DNA of 64,000 nt from Aerococcus mictus (GCF_003286595.3 NZ_CP132985.1:1736001-1800000); one strand, 5' to 3'; counted from the stretch's first letter, positions 34,205 to 43,437 are shown. Numbers and translations are program-made. Notes: generated by a model from the sequence alone, not told the origin.

Positions 34205-34693
34205 CTAAGACCTGGGTTTACGGGAAGCGGCTTTGCGACGCTTACGCAGGTCCTTGAAAAAGCTTTTAAGGAGTTGACTGCATTCCTCTCCCCTTAGACC
34301 ACTGACTAAGTCGACTTGGTGGTTGAGCCTGGGGTCTTGGACCAAATTCATCAAGGATCCACAGGTTCCCGCCTTGGGATCACTGGCCCCAAAGTAGAGG
34401 CAGCGAATCCGGCTCAGGACAATGGCCCCACTGCACATGCTACAAGGCTCTAAAGTGACATAGAGGTCAACATCATTCAAGCGCCAATTATTTAAGTAGC
34501 GGTTGGCCTGACGGATGGCCTGCATTTCGGCATGGTCTGTCGCATCTTGACTCTGCTCCCGCAAGTTATATCCTCGTCCAATCACCTGGCCCTGGTAGAC
34601 AGCTACTGCTCCAATCGGCACCTCATCGATGGCCTGGGCCTTTTTGGCTTGGTCAATGGCCGCCTGCATAAAATCGTCTGCCCGCTCATCCAT
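34205..34693 (-). CDS. tadA: tRNA-specific adenosine deaminase TadA
   Basis: Converts wobble A34 to inosine in tRNA-Arg(ACG); that tRNA is present at 44445. The 162 residues hold the zinc deaminase motifs DHAEMQAI (His and catalytic Glu) near residue 53 and LEPCSMCSGA near residue 83. GGGGGATGAG precedes the ATG. The tail is basic. The nearby SRP RNA and dnaX order is typical of Firmicutes. Confidence 0.95.
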   Translation of the reverse strand: MDERADDFMQAAIDQAKKAQAIDEVPIGAVAVYQGQVIGRGYNLREQSQDATDHAEMQAIRQANRYLNNWRLNDVDLYVTLEPCSMCSGAIVLSRIRCLYFGASDPKAGTCGSLMNLVQDPRLNHQVDLVSGLRGEECSQLLKSFFKDLRKRRKAASRKPRS

Positions 34694-34774
34694 GGCTCAT
34701 CCCCCTTTCTCTTTCCTTTCTCTTGATTATAAGCAATATTGACTTATCCGTGCAAGTAGGAGTGTTTATCCAAG

Positions 34775-34806
34775 AAAAAAGCCCTTGACGGCAATGGTCA
34801 AGAGCT
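34775..34806 (-). terminator. Terminator after the ketopantoate reductase gene
   Basis: AGCTCTTGAC/GTCAAGGGCT and six T on the minus strand. Confidence 0.85.
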
Positions 34807-34815
34807 AGGTATCGA

Positions 34816-35760
34816 TTATTTAGCGCCTAGTAATTGTTCTTTGGTATGAACCAGGCTGGTTAAGAATTGGTTGTAAGGGGTTGGTACATTGAGTTTCTTA
34901 CCCTTTTGAGCCACGGCTCCATTAATATAGTCGATTTCAGTCAGGCGCTTATTGGTGATCAAATCTTGGTACATGGATGGGAAGTGGCCACCAATGGTTT
35001 CGCGGTTGAAGCATTCACCCACGTGTTCAATCATTTCATCCAGGTCCATTTCCACACCTTCTGCATTCGCCACGTCAACCACTTCTTTGACTAATTGATT
35101 AATGAGGTCGTGGGAAGCTTGGGCGTCTCCCAAATCAGCCATATTACATTCTAAAATCGTACAGAGGCCATTCATGGTTGCATTAACGCAAACCTTCTTG
35201 TAGATCAGGTAGAAAATTTCTTTTTCATAAACCCCATTCAGACCCGCTTCATCGAGTAAAGCTACGATGTCTTTAGCAGCAGCTGCCGCCTCTTCGCTCT
35301 TACCCAGGTTAAGGAGGTTAACATAGCCATTACCGAATAATTTCGGACGACCAGGGCCTTCTAAACCAGCGGTCCACATGGTGTTTCCTAAGACAATTTG
35401 TTCATCATCAAAATATTTACGGAGGATATCATCATAGCCAATCCCGTTCATCAGACATAAAACCTTAGTTTGGTCTGTTACAATGGAGCGAGTTGCTTGG
35501 ATAGCATCCTCCAATTGCATGGCCTTGGTAAAGACAATCAGTAAGTCTGCCTTCAAGTCCGGATCAAAGTCATCAATTGGATAAATATCAATGTCCACTT
35601 GGACCTCTTCTCCGTTATAGTTGGCACGGATACCGTGTTCACGAATGGCTTCAATATTTTTATCCCACCCGTCGAGTAAGGTAACATCTTTGCCGGCTTT
35701 TTTTAACATTAACCCAAAACGGGAACCCATACCACCGGCACCTAATATAACAATTTTCAT
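34816..35760 (-). CDS. panE: 2-dehydropantoate 2-reductase family protein
   Basis: An NAD(P)-dependent reductase of the ketopantoate reductase (ApbA/PanE) family; 314 residues from the ATG at 35760 (AAGGAGG upstream). MKIVILGAGGMGSRFG is the nucleotide-binding site, CLMNGIGYDDILRKYF the NGxG region, and KVCVNATMNGLCTILEC the helical domain with the catalytic Lys. In the family some members act on other 2-ketoacids, and no other pantothenate genes are present, so the pathway is uncertain. Confidence 0.85.
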   Translation of the reverse strand: MKIVILGAGGMGSRFGLMLKKAGKDVTLLDGWDKNIEAIREHGIRANYNGEEVQVDIDIYPIDDFDPDLKADLLIVFTKAMQLEDAIQATRSIVTDQTKVLCLMNGIGYDDILRKYFDDEQIVLGNTMWTAGLEGPGRPKLFGNGYVNLLNLGKSEEAAAAAKDIVALLDEAGLNGVYEKEIFYLIYKKVCVNATMNGLCTILECNMADLGDAQASHDLINQLVKEVVDVANAEGVEMDLDEMIEHVGECFNRETIGGHFPSMYQDLITNKRLTEIDYINGAVAQKGKKLNVPTPYNQFLTSLVHTKEQLLGAK

Positions 35761-35911
35761 CGTTTTTCCTCCTTCACTGTTTGTCAAATACAATGTGTTA
35801 AAAATTACTTTTATCTATTGTAGCATGGATCGAGCCATTTAGAAAAAGCTTTTATTAATATTAAAAATTATTTATTAAATACTCATTAAGAGTAAAATTA
35901 ACGCCCCTAAC

Positions 35912-35945
35912 AAAAAAGCGGGATGACCGCGTCATCACCGCTTTA
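35912..35945 (-). terminator. Terminator of the ctsR-clpC operon
   Basis: AAAGCGG...CCGCTTT with an inner GATGAC/GTCATC stem and a T run on the minus strand. Confidence 0.85.
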
Positions 35946-35993
35946 AGTAAAGGATTCGCTTTTTAGCTCTTTAAGGCTCTAACTGGTGAGCGT

Positions 35994-36206
35994 TTAGGCA
36001 AAACGTTCTACCCATTCAGGTAAATCCAATTGATCAACTTGTTTTGCTAGACGTTTTCCTTGCTTTTGAGCCTTGTTAGAAACATCGTCCCAAGCCTTGC
36101 TTAGGGTTTGATTTTGGTCTTCTTCATACATTGCTAGGGCAACAACAGCTGTAATCGCAGCAGCAGTTCCTAAACCAATTAACACTAATTTTGTTGTCTT
36201 GTCCAT
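35994..36206 (-). CDS. Small single-helix membrane protein (YtxH-like)
   Basis: About 70 residues from the ATG at 36206, with AGAGGAGGG upstream. One N-terminal membrane helix (LVLIGLGTAAAITAVVALAM) is followed by a charged amphipathic segment. It resembles YtxH-type envelope stress proteins only in layout. It is the third gene after ctsR and clpC, before the terminator, so it may share their stress control. Confidence 0.7.
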   Translation of the reverse strand: MDKTTKLVLIGLGTAAAITAVVALAMYEEDQNQTLSKAWDDVSNKAQKQGKRLAKQVDQLDLPEWVERFA

Positions 36207-36272
36207 AGTAACCCTCCTCTTTTTTAGCTTGTCTTTATCATACACTAAAAGCGATATAAAGTCTTCTTTGGA

Positions 36273-38792
36273 CTATCCTAGGGACAGACTTTCCTCCACT
36301 TTGTCCAGGTCAGCCTGGCTTTCACTGCCGTCACCATGTTTAGTACGGATGTAGAAAGTACCTTGGCGGCTGCCGACTTGAAGGCTGTCTCCAGCTTGGA
36401 CCTTCCCTTCAATCAAGAGGTCACTCAGAGCATCTTCAATTTGCCGTTGGATGAGGCGGCGAACTGGCCGCGCGCCCATTTCTGGGTCATAACCGTCCTT
36501 AGCCAATCGCTTAATAGCCCCATTGGTAAAGCGCAAGGTCAAGCCTTGTTCTTCCACTTGTTGGCAAATTTGATCGGTAAATTTGCGGACAATATCCTTC
36601 AAGTTGTCTTGACTTAGGGCGTGGAAGACAATCACTTCATCCACCCGGTTAAGGAACTCCGGTCTAAAGGTCTTCTTCAAGGCTTCCAAGATCCGCTTTT
36701 TCATGGTTTGATAGTCTTTTTGTTGGTTATCTTGACCAAAGCCGACCAGTTTTTCATCCCGTAATTCAGTGGCCCCAATATTGGAGGTCATGATGACCAC
36801 CGTATTTCTAAAGTCCACCATCCGACCCTTACTATCGGTAATATAACCGTCATCAAGGACTTGGAGTAAGAGGTCAAAGACATCAGGATGGGCCTTTTCA
36901 ATTTCATCGAAGAGGACAATGGAATAAGGATGTTGACGGATCTTCTCAGTCAGTTGCCCCCCTTCTTCATAGCCAATATAACCTGGTGCTGAACCGATCA
37001 TCCGGCTGGAAGAATATTTCTCCATGTATTCGGACATATCTAGACGAACCAGGGCCTCTTCCGAACCAAAAAGGGTTTCGGCTAAGGTCTTGGCTAATTC
37101 GGTTTTTCCGACTCCAGTTGGGCCAAGGAACATAAAGGAACCGATGGGACGGTTTCTTTGTCCCAAACCACTGCGTGAGCGTTTAATAGCCCGGGCCACT
37201 GCATTGACCGCTTCGTCTTGGCCCTTGACCCGGTCATGGAGGCGGTCTTCTAAGTGGATCAAGCGTTCGTTATCACTTTGACTCAGTTCTTGAACAGGGA
37301 TGCCGGTCCAAGCATGGATCAAGTTTTGCACGTCTTGACTGGTCAAACTCAAGTCGTAGCTGTCTTGATTGTCCTGGTCGCCTTGGTCTGCTTCCAAGCG
37401 ACTAAGTTCTCTGACTAAGTTCGCTTGTTGGGCATGGACCGCGGCTGCCTTTTGAAAGGCCTGGTTACGGACATGGTATTCTTTTTCTTGGTTAAGTCGC
37501 TTCAATTCCTGTTCGATTTGGTATTTCTTCCGGCGACCACTATTGGCTACTGGATTATCCAGCCGCTTGGTAGCCGCCGCTTCATCCATAACATCAATGG
37601 CCTTGTCAGGAAGGAAGCGGTCTGACAGATAACGGGAGCTTAAACGCACACAAGTGGTAACGCTCTCATCGGGGATGGCCACTTGGTGGTGTTTTTCATA
37701 GGCGGGCCGGATCCCTTTCAAGATTTCTTCCGTCTCCGCTAGGCTAGGTTCTTCAACTAAAATCTTAGCAAAACGTCTTTCCAAGGCGGCATCTTTTTCG
37801 ATGTATTTTTGGTATTCGTTGAGGGTAGTAGCCCCGATCAATTGGACTTGTCCCCGACTGAGAGCAGGTTTTAGGAGGTTTGAGGCGTCAATAGCCCCTT
37901 CAGCTCCCCCAGCCCCTATAATGGTATGGATTTCATCGATAAAGAGAATAATATTGCCTTGGTCTTCAATTTCTTCAATTAGATGCTTCATGCGGTCTTC
38001 AAATTCACCGCGGTACTTGGTCCCAGCAACTAAAGAGCCGATATCTAAGACCATGAGTCGTTTATCCAGCATGTTTTCTGGGACTTGCTGTTGGCTCATT
38101 TGGATGGCTAAGGCTTCGACAATGGCGGTCTTACCAACCCCAGGTTCACCAACCAGGACCGGGTTATTCTTGGTTCGGCGGCTTAAGACCTGCATGAGCC
38201 GCCGCATTTCTTGCTGGCGACCGATCACTGGGTCCAGCTTGCCGTCCTTAGCGGCTTGGGTCAGGTCCTTAGCAATACTATCCAAGGTCGGGGTCTTGCT
38301 TTTGCTTTGCTTACCCAGCGGCTTTTTAGTCCGGTTTCTGACTGGTTCTTTTTGTCCCAGCATCTGATAGACATCACTACGCAAACGATTAACATCTATA
38401 TCGAGATTTTTCAGCAGGCGGTTGGCCAGGGTTTCCTCATTGATGAGGGCGAGTAATAAGTGCTCGGTACCAATTAAGGAAGCCTGCATAGACTTGGCCA
38501 AGTCTTTGGCTTGGTTCAAGACGTCTTGCATGCGTGGGGAAAACTGCACATAGTCTTCCTGACTCTTGGCTGAATCGCTGGTCCCATAGCCGGTCACAAA
38601 TTCAATCTCTTCGCGAAGACTCTCATAACTTGGCAAGTAGTCGCTTAAAACGGCATGAGCAACACCTTCACTTTCGCGGTATAAGCCCAAAAGCATATGC
38701 TCGCTACCAATGGCTGGATGACGGAAGTATTCAGCTTCTTCTTTGGCAAATCCAATCGCGGTCTTGGCTTTTTCAGTATAGATGTCTTTCAT
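36273..38792 (-). CDS. clpC: ATP-dependent Clp protease ATPase subunit ClpC
   Basis: A Hsp100 unfoldase of 839 residues that feeds ClpP, usually with adaptor MecA. Two N-terminal Clp-N repeats (residues 1-145), first AAA module with GEPGVGKTAIVE and FIDEIHTIIGAGG, a UVR-containing middle domain (about residues 420-460), and second AAA module with GPTGVGKTELAKTLAE are in order. The C-terminus is the usual ClpC end without a zinc finger. It follows ctsR by 30 bases. Confidence 0.95.
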   Translation of the reverse strand: MKDIYTEKAKTAIGFAKEEAEYFRHPAIGSEHMLLGLYRESEGVAHAVLSDYLPSYESLREEIEFVTGYGTSDSAKSQEDYVQFSPRMQDVLNQAKDLAKSMQASLIGTEHLLLALINEETLANRLLKNLDIDVNRLRSDVYQMLGQKEPVRNRTKKPLGKQSKSKTPTLDSIAKDLTQAAKDGKLDPVIGRQQEMRRLMQVLSRRTKNNPVLVGEPGVGKTAIVEALAIQMSQQQVPENMLDKRLMVLDIGSLVAGTKYRGEFEDRMKHLIEEIEDQGNIILFIDEIHTIIGAGGAEGAIDASNLLKPALSRGQVQLIGATTLNEYQKYIEKDAALERRFAKILVEEPSLAETEEILKGIRPAYEKHHQVAIPDESVTTCVRLSSRYLSDRFLPDKAIDVMDEAAATKRLDNPVANSGRRKKYQIEQELKRLNQEKEYHVRNQAFQKAAAVHAQQANLVRELSRLEADQGDQDNQDSYDLSLTSQDVQNLIHAWTGIPVQELSQSDNERLIHLEDRLHDRVKGQDEAVNAVARAIKRSRSGLGQRNRPIGSFMFLGPTGVGKTELAKTLAETLFGSEEALVRLDMSEYMEKYSSSRMIGSAPGYIGYEEGGQLTEKIRQHPYSIVLFDEIEKAHPDVFDLLLQVLDDGYITDSKGRMVDFRNTVVIMTSNIGATELRDEKLVGFGQDNQQKDYQTMKKRILEALKKTFRPEFLNRVDEVIVFHALSQDNLKDIVRKFTDQICQQVEEQGLTLRFTNGAIKRLAKDGYDPEMGARPVRRLIQRQIEDALSDLLIEGKVQAGDSLQVGSRQGTFYIRTKHGDGSESQADLDKVEESLSLG

Positions 38793-38822
38793 AGTTGTCT
38801 CCTTTTCTAATTACCGGAGTAA

Positions 38823-39281
38823 TTAGTGATATTTCAAATGTTCTAGCATGTTCCTAAGTATCACTGCGCGGACACGGTCCGGGGATTTGAAATTAGACAT
38901 GACTTGCTTGTCAATGGCTGAGTGCATGATGGCCGCCTCGCTCTCGTTGAGCAGTTCATTCTTCATCAAATTGGTGAGAATCGATACAGCATCGCGCAAG
39001 GAAATGTCGTTCCCTACTAGGCTAATCATATTATCAATATAGTCCGCATCGTCGATAATATTCAATTTCATAATTCTGATATAGCCGCCACCACCCCGCT
39101 TACTTTCGACTTGATAGCCTTGCTTGGGGGTAAAACGCGTATTAATCACATAATTAATCTGTGAAGGCACGCACTCAAAGCGGTCAGCAATTTCACTCCG
39201 TCTGATTTCGACCCGTTCAGTATCTTGAAGCACTTCTTTGAGATAGGCTTCAATAATATCTGACATATTCCGGTTGCTCAT
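38823..39281 (-). CDS. ctsR: Transcriptional repressor CtsR
   Basis: Repressor of class III heat-shock genes; 152 residues. The N-terminal winged HTH has EIADRFECVPSQINYVINTRF and the wing RGGGGYIRI, whose tetraglycine loop is the thermosensor of CtsR. Strong AAGGAGG upstream of the ATG. A CtsR operator lies at 39304-39320 in its own leader, so the ctsR-clpC operon is autoregulated. No mcsA/mcsB follows, as in other Lactobacillales. Confidence 0.95.
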   Translation of the reverse strand: MSNRNMSDIIEAYLKEVLQDTERVEIRRSEIADRFECVPSQINYVINTRFTPKQGYQVESKRGGGGYIRIMKLNIIDDADYIDNMISLVGNDISLRDAVSILTNLMKNELLNESEAAIMHSAIDKQVMSNFKSPDRVRAVILRNMLEHLKYH

Positions 39282-39303
39282 GTCCTCACCTCCTTCACTA
39301 ATT

Positions 39304-39320
39304 ATTGACTAACTTTGACT
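39304..39320 (-). promoter_or_regulatory. CtsR operator
   Basis: AGTCAAA-GTT-AGTCAAT on the minus strand matches the direct heptad repeat RGTCAAA-NAN-RGTCAAA at nearly all positions and lies between the -10 box and the ctsR start. Confidence 0.85.
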
Positions 39321-39331
39321 AATATACTTTA

Positions 39332-39360
39332 ATAATAAGCAAAAAAAGGGATGAGGTCAA
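39332..39360 (-). promoter_or_regulatory. Promoter of ctsR-clpC
   Basis: TTGACC (39355-39360), 17 bases, TATTAT (39332-39337) on the minus strand. The -35 lies within the terminator hairpin of the upstream gene. Confidence 0.75.
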
Positions 39361-39390
39361 CTATTTAATTCACTAATAGCGACCTCATCA
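39341..39390 (-). terminator. Terminator after the CDF gene
   Basis: GATGAGGTC/GACCTCATC with an inner CTATT-type stem and seven T on the minus strand. Confidence 0.85.
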
Positions 39391-39399
39391 GGCTTTGAC

Positions 39400-40524
39400 C
39401 TAGTTATGCTGGCTACTTTCTCTTTGGATAAAGTGGTCAGGATCGTAAACGGTATCTATGGTTATATGATTTATATTATATTTCGCCACCAAGGAGCGGA
39501 TTTTTTGCTTGAGGTCTTCTTGTTCATCTGCGGTTAAACGACAAGTCAGGACGGTGACACTGGCCATATGTTGTTCTCCATCGGTTGACCAGATATGTAA
39601 GTGGGACAAACCATCGATATCATCGTCTAAGGCTAAGATTTGTTGACCAATGACTTGGGGGTCAATGCCTTCAGGAACCGCTTGGAGGAAAATCTTAGAA
39701 ATATTCAGGAAACGTGGGAAACTTTGACTGATAATCCAAGCCGCAGTCAGAATCGACAAGAGCGGGTCAAGGAAATACCAATTGGTAAAGCGTAAGACCA
39801 CTGAAAGAATCAGGATGGCTACCCAGCCGAGGACATCTTCTAGGAGGTGGAGGTTGAGTAATTGTTCATTGGCTGACTGACCCTTATGCATCATCCAAGA
39901 GCAATAACCATTAACCACCACCGCGAAAACAGCTACCCAGAACATTCCCGTCACATGAACCGGTTCAGGATTAAAGAGCTTAGGAATCGAAGTGATTAAA
40001 ATAAAGGCCGATCCGAATAATAGAAAGACTGCCGTAATCAGCCCCCCTAATAGAGAAAAGCGGCGGTAGCCATAAGAATAGCGGTTATCAGCCTCACGGT
40101 CAGAAATCTTTTCGAAGAACCAGGCAATGGCAATAGCTAGAACGTCACCCGAGTCGTGGACCGCATCAGATAGGATAGCCGCACTGTTTAAGGTCCAACC
40201 AAAGAAGGCCTCAAAGACGGTGAAGAAGGCATTTAAGATGAGAACGATGCGCATCTTCTTGGCCGTTTCCTGGGTATTTTTAAAGCGAAGTTGTTTGGCC
40301 TTATCTAATTCCAACTCTGCTGGATCAAGAGCGACCAGGGAGAACTGTTCAAAGGCTAAAAAGCGACGTAGGTAAAGTAATTCTTCCTGGCGGTGCAAAC
40401 GGACAATATCCTTGTCCAATTCAATCGCAAAGCCCTTGTCCTGGTTAAGGTCTTGGATTTGCTTTGCCAACCAATCATATTGGCTTTGGCTTTCGATACC
40501 GACAATCCTGTAAAGTGTTTCCAT
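39400..40524 (-). CDS. Cation diffusion facilitator (zinc-type) with N-terminal extension
   Basis: A membrane metal/proton antiporter of 374 residues. Two HxxxD motifs typical of zinc/cadmium transporters are seen, AVHDSGD in TM2 and LHLLEDVLG in TM5, and a C-terminal cytoplasmic domain with LHIWSTDGEQHMASV. Before TM1 there is an extra 85-residue cytosolic part (LYRIVGIESQSQYDWLAKQI) not found in ordinary CDF proteins. The ATG at 40524 with AAGGAGAG upstream is the likely start. Metal specificity is inferred. Confidence 0.88.
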   Translation of the reverse strand: METLYRIVGIESQSQYDWLAKQIQDLNQDKGFAIELDKDIVRLHRQEELLYLRRFLAFEQFSLVALDPAELELDKAKQLRFKNTQETAKKMRIVLILNAFFTVFEAFFGWTLNSAAILSDAVHDSGDVLAIAIAWFFEKISDREADNRYSYGYRRFSLLGGLITAVFLLFGSAFILITSIPKLFNPEPVHVTGMFWVAVFAVVVNGYCSWMMHKGQSANEQLLNLHLLEDVLGWVAILILSVVLRFTNWYFLDPLLSILTAAWIISQSFPRFLNISKIFLQAVPEGIDPQVIGQQILALDDDIDGLSHLHIWSTDGEQHMASVTVLTCRLTADEQEDLKQKIRSLVAKYNINHITIDTVYDPDHFIQRESSQHN

Positions 40525-40684
40525 GTTTTCACTCTCCTTATAATACCCTATCATATCATCATTTTCTTCCAGCACAAATAATAACTACGCTTGTAGTCCC
40601 AATATTTTAAGTAAATTTAATTAATCGTTAAATAAAGTAGCTCCCCTAACACTAAAGCCTGCAAAGTGAAAATCTTCCCCAAAT

Positions 40685-40720
40685 AAAAAAGACCCTGCCC
40701 CAAGTACGGAACAAGGTCAA
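40685..40720 (-). terminator. Terminator after the ABC permease gene
   Basis: GACCTTG/CAGGGTC stem and six T on the minus strand, 5 bases after the stop. Confidence 0.75.
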
Positions 40721-40724
40721 GGCT

Positions 40725-42353
40725 CTAGCGCAAGACAAAGCGCTTAGGACCGATAAACTTCAACAAGAGATAACCTAAAATAATATAGGCAATAATAAAG
40801 AGGTAGATCCCTAAAATCACCCGCGGCCCAATGGATTCGGCATTCATATAGAGTAAGTAGGGAATAAAAATACTCAAGCCCCGAATCAAATTATAGAGGG
40901 GACTCTTGCTTTCCAAGTTAGCGGTAAAGGGTTGGAGCCAGTAATATAAGTAGAGGTAATGGACGGTAAAGAAGACCATCACCACTACTTGACTAAGAAG
41001 TAAAATTCCCAGGGGCAGTAAGCGTTGCCCGCCTAACTGGAAGTAGACCAGGCTGGACCCTAACATTAAAACCAGCAAGGTGGGTAAATTATAGCGGAAG
41101 CAGCGCTTAAAGCGAATGACCATAGCCTCAGCCAGGAGATCGGGATTGCGGTAATAGTTATTATGCATCAAGTAGCGGTCCATATTGAAAAAGCAAAAGC
41201 GGGTAAAGGATTCCCCAATATTCAAGAAGAGGCAGGCATAGATCACCATCACCACCAAGTAGGTCTGGTAGGCCTCTTCCAAGTCGGCCTGGTTAATCCC
41301 TAGGTCACCCTGGAAGAAAAATTGGTAAATAAAGATGCCTCCACTGATTATGGCAAAGAGGCCGAGGACAATCAGAAAGATAATCCGGCGTTGCTTGTTC
41401 AAGCGGTGGCCCAATCGGTCAAAGAAGATAGCATTGATATAAGTTATCCCCTTTAAGTGGTCATAGTGGTCGGAAGTCGCAGGGACTTTGATATCTTCTG
41501 CTTCCACCTTGACATTAGCGGACTGGGCATTAGTTACGGCCTGGTTAATGTTTCGAATGCTGTTATGGTTGATGCTTGACCGAGCCAGGGCCTGGTACTT
41601 GTCCGATTTGGCTAGCCAATGAGCCCCGATCCCTGCCATGACCACTCCAGCGACCGCCGTAAGGGGATGGAAAAGCCAGTTAATCGGTAAGTGGAAGGCC
41701 GCAGCTTCTTCCATCAGCGACAAGCCCACAAAGAGTCCCCCAGAAACAAAAATCATAGCAATCATCACGATCGTAAAGGGCCGGTTAGGAACCTGGTGTT
41801 TGGGATTGACTAGCTTCAGGTAGAGGGCTTGGGCTAAGAGTCGTAAGCCGAGAAAAAAGAGGGTCATATTCATCCCACTAAAAAGGGAGAGACCCATGGC
41901 TTTTAGCGTGATCGTCGCGGCTATCCCGTAGAAAATCACAAAGTTCAAGCCTTCCATAAAGGTCATATTCAAGTAATAGCATTTGGGATTCATCTTTAAG
42001 TAATAGATACAGAGCCGGTCAAAGGTTTGGTTGGGGTCAATTAACTTGACCCAAAAGGTCGCTAAGACTAAAGAAAAACAAAAGATCGCCAGCAAACGGA
42101 CAGTATTTTCCTGCCCGGGATTGCCAATAAAACCGAGGAGAAAAATAGCGCCAAAATAAAAGCTCTTGCCAAAGATTTGCTTGAAAACTTCCCCCACTGT
42201 GCCCAACCAAGTGGTCAGACTCTTGACATGTTTGGCCTCAAACCAACGATTGGGAATATGCTTACCGATCAGGGGAAGGCGTTGGAGATAGTAGAGGAAG
42301 ACATTAAATGACCGGGTGGCTTTGAGCCGTTGTAAGAATTGATAGTTAGTCAT
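40725..42353 (-). CDS. ABC transporter permease, large multi-helix
   Basis: A 542-residue membrane protein with about twelve hydrophobic segments and a soluble stretch around residues 265-315. It resembles the large permeases paired with a single ATPase in streptococci and lactobacilli; no specific substrate is known. Its ATG at 42353 overlaps the ATPase stop by 8 bases (ATGACTAA), so the two are coupled. The function could be export of a lipid, peptide or bacteriocin, but the sequence does not decide. Confidence 0.82.
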   Translation of the reverse strand: MTNYQFLQRLKATRSFNVFLYYLQRLPLIGKHIPNRWFEAKHVKSLTTWLGTVGEVFKQIFGKSFYFGAIFLLGFIGNPGQENTVRLLAIFCFSLVLATFWVKLIDPNQTFDRLCIYYLKMNPKCYYLNMTFMEGLNFVIFYGIAATITLKAMGLSLFSGMNMTLFFLGLRLLAQALYLKLVNPKHQVPNRPFTIVMIAMIFVSGGLFVGLSLMEEAAAFHLPINWLFHPLTAVAGVVMAGIGAHWLAKSDKYQALARSSINHNSIRNINQAVTNAQSANVKVEAEDIKVPATSDHYDHLKGITYINAIFFDRLGHRLNKQRRIIFLIVLGLFAIISGGIFIYQFFFQGDLGINQADLEEAYQTYLVVMVIYACLFLNIGESFTRFCFFNMDRYLMHNNYYRNPDLLAEAMVIRFKRCFRYNLPTLLVLMLGSSLVYFQLGGQRLLPLGILLLSQVVVMVFFTVHYLYLYYWLQPFTANLESKSPLYNLIRGLSIFIPYLLYMNAESIGPRVILGIYLFIIAYIILGYLLLKFIGPKRFVLR

Positions 42354-43050
42354 GGCCCTCATCCTCCACGCTCAAGGCTTCAATGAGGGACTGGTCAAAG
42401 TCCTCATCTTCCAGAGCGCTCTCAAAGTGTCGCAACTGGCCTTGGTGTAAAAGCACAATATCATCACAAATATCCTTGGCCAGTTGGATCATATGGGTGG
42501 ACATGATCATAATATGGTCCTTACCTAGGTCAAGGAGCAGGCGCTTAATTTCTAAACTGGATATCACATCAATAGCGGTTAAGGGCTCGTCGAGGAGGAT
42601 AATTTTAGGTTTGGAAATCAAAAGGCAAAGAATGGCCAACTTACTCTTCATCCCACTGGAGTAACCCTTGATAATCCGGTGGCGGTCCTCCTGACCAAAT
42701 CCCAAGCGGTCCAAGTAATCATCGACGGAATAAGCATCCTTGGGGGCATGGATATCCATGTAGAATTTAATATATTCATAGCCCGTGAGAAAGTCCGGTA
42801 AATAATTTTCTGCAAAGACCATGCCGATGTCTTCCGGCTCAATGGCTCTTTCTTGACCATTCTCAACTAATTGAGCCTGGCCGCCATCACTTTCTAAGTC
42901 CCCATAGAGGATGCGAAAGAGGGTGGTCTTCCCTGACCCGTTCCGGCCTAAGAGTCCATAAATATGGCCAGCTTCAAAAGTATAAGTTGCCCCTTTAAGG
43001 ACTTCTTGATCTTGAAAGCTCTTTTCGATATTTTCTAAGCGCAATTCCAT
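42346..43050 (-). CDS. ABC transporter ATP-binding protein
   Basis: The ATPase partner of the permease that follows; 234 residues. GLLGRNGSGKTTLF near residue 38 is Walker A, YSSGMKSKLAI the signature (SSGM variant of LSGGQ), ILLDEPLTAID Walker B, and MSTHMIQ the H-loop. The ATG at 43050, with GGAGG 7 bases upstream, is preferred over 43095. Upstream of it lies a family 1 repeat pair in the opposite orientation. Confidence 0.92.
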   Translation of the reverse strand: MELRLENIEKSFQDQEVLKGATYTFEAGHIYGLLGRNGSGKTTLFRILYGDLESDGGQAQLVENGQERAIEPEDIGMVFAENYLPDFLTGYEYIKFYMDIHAPKDAYSVDDYLDRLGFGQEDRHRIIKGYSSGMKSKLAILCLLISKPKIILLDEPLTAIDVISSLEIKRLLLDLGKDHIMIMSTHMIQLAKDICDDIVLLHQGQLRHFESALEDEDFDQSLIEALSVEDEGHD

Positions 43051-43136
43051 GCTGGTCGCCTCCATTTGTCTATTCAGCTCCAGGGCTGTCTGCACTGCAA
43101 GTATAACAAAGAATGAAAGCGCCTTAAAGTCAAAAA

Positions 43137-43255
43137 GAGTGCGACAGGCGCGTCAGAAGGCAAGACCACTGGAAGAAAAAGGCGTAAGAATTCTCAGAGA
43201 GAATTTGTCGTCATTTTCTGAAGTGGACGCTTGCCTTGCGCTTGGAGCACGTTTG
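43137..43255 (+). repeat. Family 1 structured repeat, tandem unit 1
   Basis: GAGTGCGAC to GGAGCACGTTTG. Arms AGGCAAG/CTTGCCT, AGAAAA/TTTTCT and an apical AATTCTC/GAGAATT hairpin flank the constant strings CTGGA and TGAAGTGGAC. Confidence 0.85.
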
Positions 43256-43259
43256 GCGA

Positions 43260-43365
43260 GAGTGCGACAAAAAGTGAAACGCTGGAAGAAATATGCGGTA
43301 ATCCTTGAAAAGGATTGCCAAATATTTCTGAAGCGGAGTTCACTTTTGTCAGCGAGCAGGTTTGG
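43260..43365 (+). repeat. Family 1 structured repeat, tandem unit 2
   Basis: GAGTGCGAC to GAGCAGGTTTG. Arms CAAAAAGTGAA/TTCACTTTTG, AGAAATAT/ATATTTCT and apical GGTAATCC/GGATTGCC, all different from unit 1 and all complementary. A degenerate third start, GGATGTGAGGA, follows at about 43369. Confidence 0.85.
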
Positions 43366-43437
43366 TAAGGATGTGAGGAAGGACCACCTTGGGAAAAAAA
43401 CGGCCCACGCACTCTCCACTTAAAACACATTTTTTGT

